From assembly GCF_000744815.1 (NCBI RefSeq), contig NZ_JQMQ01000005.1:5661801-5725800 (forward strand): a stretch of DNA of 64,000 nt, read 5' to 3'. Each line of letters begins with the position of its first letter. Within the stretch, counting starts at the first letter, position 1. The translations under genes were made by a program, and so were the position numbers. The DNA comes from Phaeacidiphilus oryzae TH49 (GTDB lineage Bacteria; Actinomycetota; Actinomycetes; Streptomycetales; Streptomycetaceae). This document shows positions 21,971-30,134 of the stretch, piece after piece. The notes beneath the pieces were generated by a model. That model had not been told where the DNA came from, made no database searches, and saw nothing but the letters and a program-made list of their open reading frames with translations.

Positions 21971-23809
21971 TTAGCCCCGCCTGCGGCGCATGCCCAGGAA
22001 CAGGGCGCCGCCGACGGCGATCGCCGCGCCCGCGCCGAGGCCGGCGGAGGAGGCCCAGGAGGAGCCGGTCGAGGTGGTGGAGGCGGCCAGGTCCATCGCC
22101 GCGCCGGAGGCGTCCGGCAGGTGGGGGGTGCGGCCGATCGGGGTGATCGACTTCACCGAGCCGTCAGAGCCGAGGATCACCCGCTTGTTGTTCGAGTGGG
22201 AGAAGTCGAACGCCGAGTTCAGCGATCCTGCCGTGGCGTCGAAGGAGCCGTTCCCGATCCGCCCGGTCCGCCAGTTGTCCTCGATGAACCGGGTGATCGA
22301 GGACTGCGTGGTGAGGCCGTGGTCCACGTGGTCGGTCTTCGCGTAGGGCGAGATCACCAGCAGCGGCAGCCGCGGCCCGGGGCCGCACCGGTCCTGCTGG
22401 CCGGCCAGCACCGCGGTCTGCGCCTGGCAGCCGCTCGCGTCCTGCGTGGAGTCCTGCGAGCCGTTGGTCGGCGCGTGGTAGACGTGGTCGTACCAGCCGT
22501 CGGAGTCGTCGTAGGAGATCACCACGGCGGTGGAGGACCACTCGGGCGACTTCTGCAGCGCGTTGATCTCGTCGACCAGGAAGTGCTGCTCGTCCGTCGG
22601 GTCCGAGTAGCCCGCGTGGCCGTCCTGGTACGCGCCGGCCTTGAGGAAGCTGACCGCGGGCAGGTGGCCGGCGTCCAGTGCCTTGTTGAAGTCGGACAGG
22701 TCGTACTGGTGGTTCGCCTGGTCCGTGGAGCCGATCGCGGCCGTGCTGGACGGCGGCAGGTGGTGCGGGTTGGACGTCGACTTGTAGTACTCGAACGGGT
22801 TGTGGTGGGGGCTGTAGTCCACCACCGAGGAGCCGCCGACGTTGGTGTGGCTGGTGTCGCACTTGGCGTAGTCGCCGGACTTGCCGTCCCAGGCGGTCGA
22901 GGGCTTGAAGCCGCCCTGGAACCAGCCCCAGGTGACCTTGCGCTGGTTGAGGAGGTCGCCGATGTTCTTGCCCTGGGTGACCGCGGCCAGGTTGCTGGTC
23001 GCGGTGTGGTCCGAGTCGGCGCAGTCGTCGTAGGCCGGGTCGGGGTCGCGGATGATGGTGCCCACGCCCGAGGCGTTCGGCGAGGAGACCACCGAGCTGT
23101 CCGGCGTCGCGGTCTGCTTGGGGTCGGTGGTGCCGGAGGTGGAGGAGACCGAGACGGCGCCGTGGGTCTGCCCGGCGACCAGGTTGAGCGCGCCCGGCGT
23201 GGACGGGCCGTAGGTCGACCCGTACGAGTTGTCGGACATCGTGTACTGCTGCGCGTAGTTCCACAGCGCGGTGACGGAGTTGCCGTCGTAGTAGTCCATG
23301 GCCAGGCCCGGCTCGCCGAAGAGGCCGCCGGAGCACTTGTCGACCGAGGTGTTCTGGACGAACTGGTCGGCCTTGCCGCCGTCGTAGGCCTTCTGCTCGG
23401 GCCCGTAGCTGTGGTTCTGGTCGCAGGTCATGGCCTGCGAGGGGGAGAGGCGCTGCGGGCTGTAGAGGTTCGGGTTGCTCTTCAGCAGGCCTGCGCTCGC
23501 GGCGGTGTTCGCCTTCGGGGTGCCCGGCTTCGCGGTGAACCTGGTGCCGTCGGTGTTGGCGGCCTTCGGGTACGTCGCGAAGTAGTGGTCGAAGGAGACG
23601 TTCTCGTCGAAGAGGACGACGAGGTGCTTGATCGGGGTGGCCGTCGAGACGGCGGGCGCGTGCCCGTGCCGCGCGCCGGCAGGAGCCGCCGCCCAGGCCG
23701 CCGAGGTGCCGGCCGCACCCGCGGCCAGTACCGCGGTGAAGGCGGCGGCACCGCGGGCGAGGCGGCGTGTCCGGGACGGGGTCCTGGACGTGGATCGGGA
23801 CGAAGTCAT
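21971..23809 (-). CDS. Secreted phospholipase C/acid phosphatase-like phosphoesterase
   Basis: Extracytoplasmic phosphoesterase of 612 aa (PF04185 family: phosphocholine-type phospholipase C and acid phosphatases). A signal sequence with a twin-arginine-like RTRRLARGAAAF precedes a hydrophobic stretch and WAAAPA. The metal-binding/catalytic signature IKHLVVLFDENVSFDHYF contains the ENxSFDHYF motif (E69-N70). Further family blocks include MSDNSYGSTYGPSTPGALNL, VVISYDDSDGWYDHVY and LLVISPYAKTDHVDHG. The C-terminus has a helix plus basic tail (AAIAVGGALFLGMRRRRG), so it may stay membrane-anchored. A perfect CTGACG palindrome lies 17 bases before the start. The substrate is unknown. Confidence 0.9.
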   Translation of the reverse strand: MTSSRSTSRTPSRTRRLARGAAAFTAVLAAGAAGTSAAWAAAPAGARHGHAPAVSTATPIKHLVVLFDENVSFDHYFATYPKAANTDGTRFTAKPGTPKANTAASAGLLKSNPNLYSPQRLSPSQAMTCDQNHSYGPEQKAYDGGKADQFVQNTSVDKCSGGLFGEPGLAMDYYDGNSVTALWNYAQQYTMSDNSYGSTYGPSTPGALNLVAGQTHGAVSVSSTSGTTDPKQTATPDSSVVSSPNASGVGTIIRDPDPAYDDCADSDHTATSNLAAVTQGKNIGDLLNQRKVTWGWFQGGFKPSTAWDGKSGDYAKCDTSHTNVGGSSVVDYSPHHNPFEYYKSTSNPHHLPPSSTAAIGSTDQANHQYDLSDFNKALDAGHLPAVSFLKAGAYQDGHAGYSDPTDEQHFLVDEINALQKSPEWSSTAVVISYDDSDGWYDHVYHAPTNGSQDSTQDASGCQAQTAVLAGQQDRCGPGPRLPLLVISPYAKTDHVDHGLTTQSSITRFIEDNWRTGRIGNGSFDATAGSLNSAFDFSHSNNKRVILGSDGSVKSITPIGRTPHLPDASGAAMDLAASTTSTGSSWASSAGLGAGAAIAVGGALFLGMRRRRG

Positions 23810-23825
23810 CTGTTCTGATCCTCCA

Positions 23826-23840
23826 CTGACGGCGCGTCAG
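23826..23840. promoter_or_regulatory. Perfect CTGACGNNNCGTCAG palindrome before the phosphoesterase gene
   Basis: CTGACGGCGCGTCAG lies 17-31 bases upstream of the phosphoesterase start, in its only upstream gap (23810-24008). This position would block transcription or initiation if bound. The rest of the gap shows no gene. Confidence 0.5.
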
Positions 23841-24008
23841 GCGCCGCTGTCGTCGGTCGGACGCACCGCGCGCCGATGCGGTCACCACCGGCCCCGCGCG
23901 TCCCGCGGGGAGCGTAGGCAGTGTGTGCGAGCGCTGATCCCCGCCCGGATGACGCGGCGGTGAACGGCCGACGTCCGCTTGGCATCGTGTCATGCACTCG
24001 GCGGTTCA

Positions 24009-25403
24009 TCAGGTGAGGAGGGCCCTTCCGTACCAGTCCGAGCGGTCGGCCACACCCGGCAGCGCGAAGAAGTAGCCGCCGCCGTACGGCGAGACGTAGT
24101 CCACCAGCGGCTCGCCGGCCAGGCGCTTCTGGACGGTGACGAACTGCCGGTCCAGGTCCTGCTGGTAGGCGCAGAAGACCAGGCCCATGTCGAGGTCGCC
24201 GTTGGCGTCCGTGCCGCGGTCGTAGTTGTAGCCGCGGCGGAGGAAGCGGGAGTCGGCGGTGGCCGCGGTGCGCGGATCGGCCAGCCGCATATGGGCGTCC
24301 AGCGGGATCACCGAGCCGGTGGGGTCGGCCGCGTAGTCGGGGGTGTCGAACTCGGCCGAGCCGTCCAGCGGGGCCCCGCTGTCCCGGCGGCGGCCGAACA
24401 TCCGCTCCTGCTCGGAGATGGTCACCCGGTCCCAGAACTCGACCAGCATCTTGATCAGGCGGACCGCCAGATAGCTGCCGCCGACCGCCCAGGAGGGCTC
24501 GCCCTGGCCGCGGCCGACCCAGATCAGGTCGCTCATCAGCCGGGCGTCGGTGGTGGCCGGGTTGGCCGTGCCGTCCCGGAAGCCGAAGAGGTTGCGGGGC
24601 GTACCGGACGGGCGGGGCGGGGAGTTGAAGCCGTCCACCCGCCAGCGGACCTGCATCCCGCCGCGGGTGTGCCGGGCCAGGTCGCGCAGCGCGTGGCTGA
24701 CGGTGTCCGGGTGGTGGGCGCAGAGCTGGAGGAGCAGGTCGCCGTGGCACCAGGCGGGGTCGAGGTCGTCGTCCGGGAAGGTGTCCATCGGGCGCAGCCG
24801 GTGCGGGGCCCGCCCGGACAGGCCGTAGCGGCCGTCGAAGACCGAGGAGCCCAGGGCGACGGTGGCGGTCAGGCCGTCCGCCGGGACGACCGGGCCGAGC
24901 AGCCCGGAGTCGGGCGGGGGAGCGCCGATGCCCAGCGGGTCGGGCAGGCCGCCGGTGCTGAGGAAGCGCAGCCGCTGCGTCAGGGTCTTGAGGAGGTCGG
25001 TGAGTTCGGCGCGGCCGGTGGCGGTCAGGTCGAAGGAGACGAAGGCCGCGGCGGACTGCTTCGGGGTGGTGATCCCGGCCTGGTGCGCGCCGTGGAAGGG
25101 GTATGCCGCGGCGCCGGCCGCCGCGCCCGGGGCGGCCGCTCGGGCCTTCTCGTCCGCCTGGGTCGCCTGCGCCTGCGACTCGCCGGCCAGCAGGCCGACG
25201 CCGCCGGCCGCGGCGGCCGCGGCCGCGGTGGTCAGGGCGCCGCGCAGCAGGCGGCGGCGGGGCAGCCGGCCGCGGGCTGCGCTGCGGTCGTTGCCGTTGC
25301 CGCGGTCGCCGATGTCACCGCGGTCGCTGGCGTCTCTGCCGTCGCCGATGACGCGGCCGTCGCGGCCCTCGCGGCCCTCGCCCAGGTCGCTCACGTCGCT
25401 CAC
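24009..25403 (-). CDS. efeB: Deferrochelatase/DyP-type peroxidase EfeB
   Basis: Heme-dependent DyP-type peroxidase of the EfeUOB iron-uptake system, 464 aa, exported by Tat. The signal is PRRRLLRGALTTAAAAAAAGG (RR at about 49-51). The DyP core contains FVSFDLTATG, GLTATVALGSSVFDGRYGL, FGFRDGTANP (catalytic Asp and Arg of GxxDG), IWVGRGQGEPSW and the C-terminal GYFFALPGV. A ~45-residue Asp/Gly/Arg-rich N-terminus precedes the Tat motif and comes from short direct repeats (CGGCCCTCG, GCTCACGTC); the true start may be further in. Its start overlaps the efeO stop (ATGA), giving one operon. No efeU permease is next to it. Confidence 0.92.
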   Translation of the reverse strand: MSDVSDLGEGREGRDGRVIGDGRDASDRGDIGDRGNGNDRSAARGRLPRRRLLRGALTTAAAAAAAGGVGLLAGESQAQATQADEKARAAAPGAAAGAAAYPFHGAHQAGITTPKQSAAAFVSFDLTATGRAELTDLLKTLTQRLRFLSTGGLPDPLGIGAPPPDSGLLGPVVPADGLTATVALGSSVFDGRYGLSGRAPHRLRPMDTFPDDDLDPAWCHGDLLLQLCAHHPDTVSHALRDLARHTRGGMQVRWRVDGFNSPPRPSGTPRNLFGFRDGTANPATTDARLMSDLIWVGRGQGEPSWAVGGSYLAVRLIKMLVEFWDRVTISEQERMFGRRRDSGAPLDGSAEFDTPDYAADPTGSVIPLDAHMRLADPRTAATADSRFLRRGYNYDRGTDANGDLDMGLVFCAYQQDLDRQFVTVQKRLAGEPLVDYVSPYGGGYFFALPGVADRSDWYGRALLT

Positions 25404-26659
25404 GTCGTCCTCCGTATGTCGCAGACCGCGGCCACCGCGGCGAGGCGCTCGACCAGGTCGCCGAAGGCGGCGTTCAGCGACTCGCGCTGACGCTGCGTCA
25501 GATCGCTGAGCGCGGTGGATGCCGCGGTGTTCCCGCTCGGCAGTGCGGCCCGCGCGCGGGCCAGTGCCGCCTCGATGCCCGGCAGTTCGGCCGCCATCCG
25601 GGTGCTGAGCACCGGCTTGAGCACCGCCAGCGCCTCCGCCGTGCCGTCCAGGTTGGCCCGTGCGGTGGCCAGATTGCTGTGCGAGCCGTAGTCGGTGCGG
25701 CCGGTGAGTTCGAAGCGGATGGTGTTCTCGGTGATCTCGTGCGCCCGGACGCCCAGCACCTGGGGGTCCATCCGGGTGGTCGCCCAGTGCCGCTGGAGCT
25801 GCCGCACGTCGGCGACCAGCCGCGCCGCCGCCCCGCGCAGTCCGGCGGCCGGCTGGCCGTGCCAGAGGCCGTACTCGATGCGGTGGAAACCGGTGAAGCC
25901 GCTGTCCGAGGTGCCCTTGGGGAGGCCGGCGGCGGTGCCGTCGATGGCACTGTCCAGCGCGCCGAAGGCGCCGTACGCCGCGCCCAGGCGCTCGTAGCCG
26001 AGATGCGCGGGCAGCCAGGCGGCGCGCGCCCCCGCCAGGTCGCCGGAGTCGATCGCCGACTGGAGCGCGGTCACCTGCCGCAGCAGCAGCGGCAGCCGGG
26101 AGGCGACCCAGTGCTGGTAGGCGAGGGTGGGCGCGATCAGGTCCTGCTGGGTCACCGGGGCCACCGCGGGGGCCGATCCCGCGGTGCCGTCGCCGCTCGT
26201 CCCCGGCACCTTCACCACCGGGCCCAGCACCGCGTCCGCGTCCGCCGGCAGGCAGCGGAAGCGGTACGAGCCCGCGGGCAGCCGGACGCTCAGCACGGCG
26301 CTCGCCCCGGGGCCCAGCCCCTCCAGCTCGCCCAGCACCGCGGCGTCCGAGGCCCGCTCCAGATAGAGGTCCTCGGGGTTGGCGTCGGAGTTGTGCGCGG
26401 TGAACAGCTGGAGCCCGGGGCGGGGATCGGTCCAGCCCCGCCCGCAGGCGCTCGGCGAGACCTCCACGGTGTGGTCGGCCACCCCGGCCTTGGCGTACGA
26501 GTCGGCGGCCGGCCCGGCGGCGGCCGGCCGATGTCCGCCGAACGAGCCGCAGCCGGCCGCGCCGGCCGCCAGCAGCGCCAGTACGAGCGCGGACCCCGCC
26601 ACCCGGCCGCGCACGGTTCCCGGTCGCACCGCGTCGCCCTCCTGTGCTTTTCCGGTCAT
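25400..26659 (-). CDS. efeO: Iron uptake system lipoprotein EfeO
   Basis: Extracytoplasmic iron-binding component of the EfeUOB-type system, 419 aa. The lipoprotein signal LALLAAGAAGCGS puts the lipidated Cys at C37. A cupredoxin-like domain (about 60-150, with C72, H89 and C134) precedes the M75 imelysin-like domain. That domain has the HxxE iron-site motif in GFHRIEYGLWHG and a second helical block HEITENTIRFELTGRTDYGSHS. ATG at 26659. The stop overlaps the efeB start. A perfect CTGACG-type palindrome lies in its coding sequence (25487-25501). An iron-box-like site is about 16 bases upstream. Without a neighbouring FTR1 permease, the import route is unclear. Confidence 0.92.
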   Translation of the reverse strand: MTGKAQEGDAVRPGTVRGRVAGSALVLALLAAGAAGCGSFGGHRPAAAGPAADSYAKAGVADHTVEVSPSACGRGWTDPRPGLQLFTAHNSDANPEDLYLERASDAAVLGELEGLGPGASAVLSVRLPAGSYRFRCLPADADAVLGPVVKVPGTSGDGTAGSAPAVAPVTQQDLIAPTLAYQHWVASRLPLLLRQVTALQSAIDSGDLAGARAAWLPAHLGYERLGAAYGAFGALDSAIDGTAAGLPKGTSDSGFTGFHRIEYGLWHGQPAAGLRGAAARLVADVRQLQRHWATTRMDPQVLGVRAHEITENTIRFELTGRTDYGSHSNLATARANLDGTAEALAVLKPVLSTRMAAELPGIEAALARARAALPSGNTAASTALSDLTQRQRESLNAAFGDLVERLAAVAAVCDIRRTT

Positions 26660-26674
26660 CGGTACGGCGCCGAT

Positions 26675-26690
26675 GTTAGGCGTGCCTCAC
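26675..26690 (-). promoter_or_regulatory. Iron-box-like site before efeO
   Basis: The + strand reads GTTAGGCGTGCCTCAC. It matches about 10 of 14 positions of the TTAGGCTAACCTAA half of the IdeR/DmdR box and is roughly an inverted repeat (TTAGGC/GCCTCA). It lies 16-31 bases upstream of the efeO ATG. It is a plausible iron-repressor site. The remainder of 26660-26818 shows no gene. Confidence 0.45.
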
Positions 26691-26818
26691 TTCCCGCGGC
26701 CGCCGCCGGCCGCGCCCGGCGGGGAAGTTCGCCGCGAATTCACCCGGGCTTACCCACCCCGACGAACAGATCCGGACAAACCGGTCGCGCTACCCTCGCG
26801 ACCTGGCACCATGCGAGC

Positions 26819-27892
26819 GTGACCAGCACGCCCGCCCAGCATCCGGCCCAGCGCCCCGCTCAGCACCCGGCCCACCCCGCCACCTACGACCTCGCCGACC
26901 GGCCGACCGACCTGCCGCTCACCACCCTCGTCCTCCACGACACCGAGGAGACCCACGCCGACACCCTGCGGATCTTCACCGACCCCGCCTCCCGGGTCTC
27001 CGCCCACTACCTGATCCGCTCCCAGGACGGGGCGCTCACCCAGCTCGTCCCGGACCGCCACGTCGCCCGGCACGCCGGCAACTGGTACGTCAACCAGCAC
27101 TCCCTCGGCATCGAGCACGAGGGCTACGCGGACGCCGGGCACACCTGGTACACGGACGCGATGTACCGCGCCTCGGCCGCCCTGATCGGCGGACTCGCCG
27201 CCCGCTACGGCATCCCGCTGGACCGCTTCCACCTCCTCGGCCACGACAACGTGCCGGCCCCCACCCCCGCCCACCTCGCCGGAATGCACGTCGACCCCGG
27301 GCCGCTCTGGGACTGGGCGCGCCTCCTGGAGCTGCTCGGCCGCCCGGTCGTGCCCACCGCGGAACCCGGCTCACCGCTTCGCGAGATCGCCCACAACTCC
27401 GTTCTCCACAAGGATCCTGACGGGTCGTCACCCATCGCGGGGGCGGTCTCCGCAGGGCAGCGGTTCGCCCTCGTCGAGCGTGCGGGGGAGTGGACCGCGC
27501 TCTGGTACGAGGGCTCCCGGGCCTGGCTGTACGACCCCGGCCACGACCCGGCCGCCCTCCCCGCGGCGGGCGGCCTCCTCCGCCCGCGCGGCGACCGGCC
27601 GATCCAGGTCTTCGGCCGGCCGCTGCCCGCTCCCGAGTGCTTCCCGCCCGGCGTCCCGCGTCCCGAGGCGGTGCCGCTGCCCTTCCGGCTCGCCCCCCAC
27701 CAGGCGTACGCCCACGGCGGTTTCGCGCCGGCCGTGCATCTGTACGCCCCCGGCGACCGGCCGGCCGACCGGGCCGTCGTCCGGGATCCGGAGACGGCCG
27801 CTCGGCGCTGGCTGATCGTGCAGACCGGGCACCGGATCGGCTATGTCCGCGCGGCCGAGGCGGAACTGTTCGAAATCCCCGCCGGCCCCTAA
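26819..27892 (+). CDS. N-acetylmuramoyl-L-alanine amidase (Amidase_2 domain)
   Basis: Predicted peptidoglycan amidase of 357 aa. The Amidase_2/PGRP fold (about 30-185) shows TTLVLHDTEE (Zn His), SAHYLIRSQDGALTQLVPD, HAGNWYVNQHSLGIEHEGYA and MHVDPGPLWDW (Zn His and Asp). The C-terminal ~180 residues look like SH3-like or cell-wall-binding repeats (RFALVERAGEWTALWYEGSRAWLYDPG). GTG at 26819 is the likely start. The N-terminus is a short Gln-His-Pro-rich repeat (QHPAQRPAQHPAHP) with no signal peptide, which is unusual for a wall hydrolase. A start far upstream in the open frame would overlap the iron site, so I did not use it. Confidence 0.85.
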   Translation: MTSTPAQHPAQRPAQHPAHPATYDLADRPTDLPLTTLVLHDTEETHADTLRIFTDPASRVSAHYLIRSQDGALTQLVPDRHVARHAGNWYVNQHSLGIEHEGYADAGHTWYTDAMYRASAALIGGLAARYGIPLDRFHLLGHDNVPAPTPAHLAGMHVDPGPLWDWARLLELLGRPVVPTAEPGSPLREIAHNSVLHKDPDGSSPIAGAVSAGQRFALVERAGEWTALWYEGSRAWLYDPGHDPAALPAAGGLLRPRGDRPIQVFGRPLPAPECFPPGVPRPEAVPLPFRLAPHQAYAHGGFAPAVHLYAPGDRPADRAVVRDPETAARRWLIVQTGHRIGYVRAAEAELFEIPAGP

Positions 27893-27978
27893 CTCACCGA
27901 CTGCCTCGAACAGTTGACGACCACCCAGATTCACCTGGGCTTTCCTCGCTACCCGGGGGTACCGAATAGGCTCGTGCC

Positions 27979-29418
27979 ATGCGCCGAGCAAAGATCGTCT
28001 GTACTCTCGGGCCGGCCACCGACGGCTATGACCAGATCAAGGCTCTGGTCGAGGCCGGAATGGACGTCGCCCGATTCAACCTGAGCCACGGCTCGTACGC
28101 CGAACACGAGGAGCGCTACCGCCGGGTCCGCAAGGCCGCGGACGAGACCGGCCGCAGTGTGGGAGTCCTCGCCGACCTCCAGGGCCCGAAGATCCGCCTG
28201 GAGACCTTCGCCGAGGGCCCCGTCCTCCTCGAACGCGGCGACGAGTTCACCGTCACCACCGAGGATGTGCCCGGGGACCGGCACATCTGCGGTACCACCT
28301 ACAAGGGCCTCGCCGACGACCTCGCCCCGGGCGAGCGGATCCTCGTCGACGACGGCAGGGTCGGCCTCCAGGTCACCGAGGTGGACGGGCCGCGGGTCCG
28401 CTGCCTGGTCACCGAGGGCGGCATGGTCTCCGACCACAAGGGCCTCAACCTCCCCGGAGTGGCCGTCTCCGTGCCCGCGCTCAGCGACAAGGACGTCGCC
28501 GACCTGCGCTGGGCGCTCCGCATCGGGGCGGACCTGATCGCCCTCTCCTTCGTCCGCAGCGGCGCCGACGTCGAGGACGTCCTGCGGATAATGGCCGAGG
28601 AGGACCGCCGGGTCCCGGTCATCGCCAAGGTCGAGAAGCCGCAGGCGGTGCGGAACCTGGCGGAGATCGTGGACGCCTTCGACGGCGTCATGGTCGCCCG
28701 CGGCGACCTGGGCGTGGAGATGCCGCTTGAGCAGGTCCCGCTGGTGCAGAAGCGTGCCGTCAGCCTGTGCCGGCGCAACGCCAAGCCGGTCATCGTCGCC
28801 ACCCAGATGCTGGACTCGATGATCAACGCCTCCCGGCCCACCCGCGCCGAGGCCTCCGACGTCGCCAACGCCGTCCTGGACGGCACCGACGCGGTGATGC
28901 TGTCCGGGGAGACCTCCGTCGGCAAGCACCCCACCGAGACCGTGCGGACCATGGCCCGCATCGTCGAGGCCGCCGAACAGGAGGACCTGGCGAACGGCCT
29001 GCCGCCGCTGACCGAGGCGAGCAAGCCGCGCACCCAGGGCGGGGCGGTGGCCAGGGCCGCCGCCGAGATCGGGGACTTCCTGGGGGCCAAGTACCTGGTC
29101 GCCTTCACCCAGTCCGGGGACACCGCGCGCCGGCTGACCCGCTACCGCTCGCCGATCCCGGTGCTCGCCTTCACCTACGAGCCGGCGGTGCGCAGCCAGC
29201 TGGCGCTGACCTGGGGGGTGGAGACCTTCATCGGCCCGTTCGCCGAGAACACGGACGAGATGGTCGACCAGGTCGACCGGCAGCTGCTGAAGCTGGGGCG
29301 CTGCCGCAAGGGCGACATCGTGGTCATCACCGCGGGCTCCCCGCCCGGCCTGGCCGGATCCACCAACCTGGTCCGGGTCCACCACGTGGGCGAGGACGAC
29401 GCCCCCCACCGGGGCTAG
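27979..29418 (+). CDS. pyk: Pyruvate kinase
   Basis: Final glycolytic enzyme: phosphoenolpyruvate plus ADP gives pyruvate plus ATP. 479 aa. The N-terminus MRRAKIVCTLGPA is canonical. The A domain carries FNLSHGSYAEHEERYRRVR and ADLQGPKIRLE, and the B domain spans about 70-165. The active-site block is IAKVEKPQAV, then MVARGDLGVEMPLEQVPLVQKR, followed by VIVATQMLDSMI and RAEASDVANAVLDGTDAVMLSGETS. The C-terminal allosteric domain ends GSTNLVRVHHVGED. The ATG is preceded by GGGGGTACCGAATAGGCTCGTGCC. It appears monocistronic. The 184-base gap after it (29419-29602) shows no recognisable feature. Confidence 0.97.
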   Translation: MRRAKIVCTLGPATDGYDQIKALVEAGMDVARFNLSHGSYAEHEERYRRVRKAADETGRSVGVLADLQGPKIRLETFAEGPVLLERGDEFTVTTEDVPGDRHICGTTYKGLADDLAPGERILVDDGRVGLQVTEVDGPRVRCLVTEGGMVSDHKGLNLPGVAVSVPALSDKDVADLRWALRIGADLIALSFVRSGADVEDVLRIMAEEDRRVPVIAKVEKPQAVRNLAEIVDAFDGVMVARGDLGVEMPLEQVPLVQKRAVSLCRRNAKPVIVATQMLDSMINASRPTRAEASDVANAVLDGTDAVMLSGETSVGKHPTETVRTMARIVEAAEQEDLANGLPPLTEASKPRTQGGAVARAAAEIGDFLGAKYLVAFTQSGDTARRLTRYRSPIPVLAFTYEPAVRSQLALTWGVETFIGPFAENTDEMVDQVDRQLLKLGRCRKGDIVVITAGSPPGLAGSTNLVRVHHVGEDDAPHRG

Positions 29419-29602
29419 TGGGTGGATTCCCCCCGGCGCCCCGCCGCGCCGCAGGCGCCCCTCCTCGCGCCTGCGGCCGCCCCCACCCGCCTTCGGCGCC
29501 GTACGGGCTGCCTGGCGGGGCCGGGAGTCGTAGCGTGGAGGCGGGCGCAGGGACGGCCGCTCGCGCGGTCCGATGCCGCGCCGGACCGGAAGGAACGAGG
29601 CC

Positions 29603-30115
29603 ATGAGCGGACCCGAGGAGTTCGACGAGTTCGCCGCCGACGTGGGCGAACTGCGTGAACAAGAGGCCACCGACCAGTTGGACACCGCCGACACGCTGAT
29701 CTCCGACCGGCTCGGCGACGACCCGCTGGACACCGGCTACATCGCCGCCGACCGCTGGTCCCCGCCCACCGACGACACGCAGTTCCAGTCCCTGGACGAG
29801 CAGCTCGCCCAGGAGGAGCCGGACGTCGGCTCCGACGGCGAGGCCCCGGTCTCCGACGAGTGGGCGGACGGTCCCGACCCCCGCGCCGGCCGGCTGACCG
29901 CCGCCGACGAGGGCTGCCGCGGAGTCGAGCAGCCCGAGACCTACGCCTACGACCAGGGCATCGACGGCGGCGCGGCGGGGGCCGAGGAGGCCGCCGTCCA
30001 CGTCATCCAGGACGCCGACGTGATCGAGGACTTCGGGGCCTACGAACGCGGAGACCGGCCGAGCGGCCCGGATGACCCGGAGACGCTCGACCGGCCTTGG
30101 GAGACGGAGACCTGA
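29603..30115 (+). CDS. DUF5709 domain-containing acidic protein
   Basis: Very acidic soluble protein of 170 aa. The N-terminus contains LDTADTLISDRLGDDPLDTGYIAADRWSPP, the DUF5709 hallmark, followed by repeated blocks rich in Asp/Glu and ending DDPETLDRPWETET. There is no signal peptide or membrane helix. Function is unknown; homologues are common in actinomycetes. ATG at 29603 follows GGAAGGAACGAGGCC, a good ribosome site, and is preferred over an upstream in-frame ATG at 29573. It converges with the amino-acid permease gene, with only 19 bases between the stops. Confidence 0.8.
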   Translation: MSGPEEFDEFAADVGELREQEATDQLDTADTLISDRLGDDPLDTGYIAADRWSPPTDDTQFQSLDEQLAQEEPDVGSDGEAPVSDEWADGPDPRAGRLTAADEGCRGVEQPETYAYDQGIDGGAAGAEEAAVHVIQDADVIEDFGAYERGDRPSGPDDPETLDRPWETET

Positions 30116-30134
30116 CGGCTGACGCCGCCCGGTG

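Noticed and set aside
22164-23993. 609-codon frame overlapping the phosphoesterase gene
   Set aside because: Arg/Gly/Pro-rich shadow frame; the phosphoesterase frame has a signal sequence and family motifs.
25487-25501. CTGACG palindrome as an operator of efeO
   Set aside because: It lies within the coding region near the efeO end; kept only as part of the motif count.
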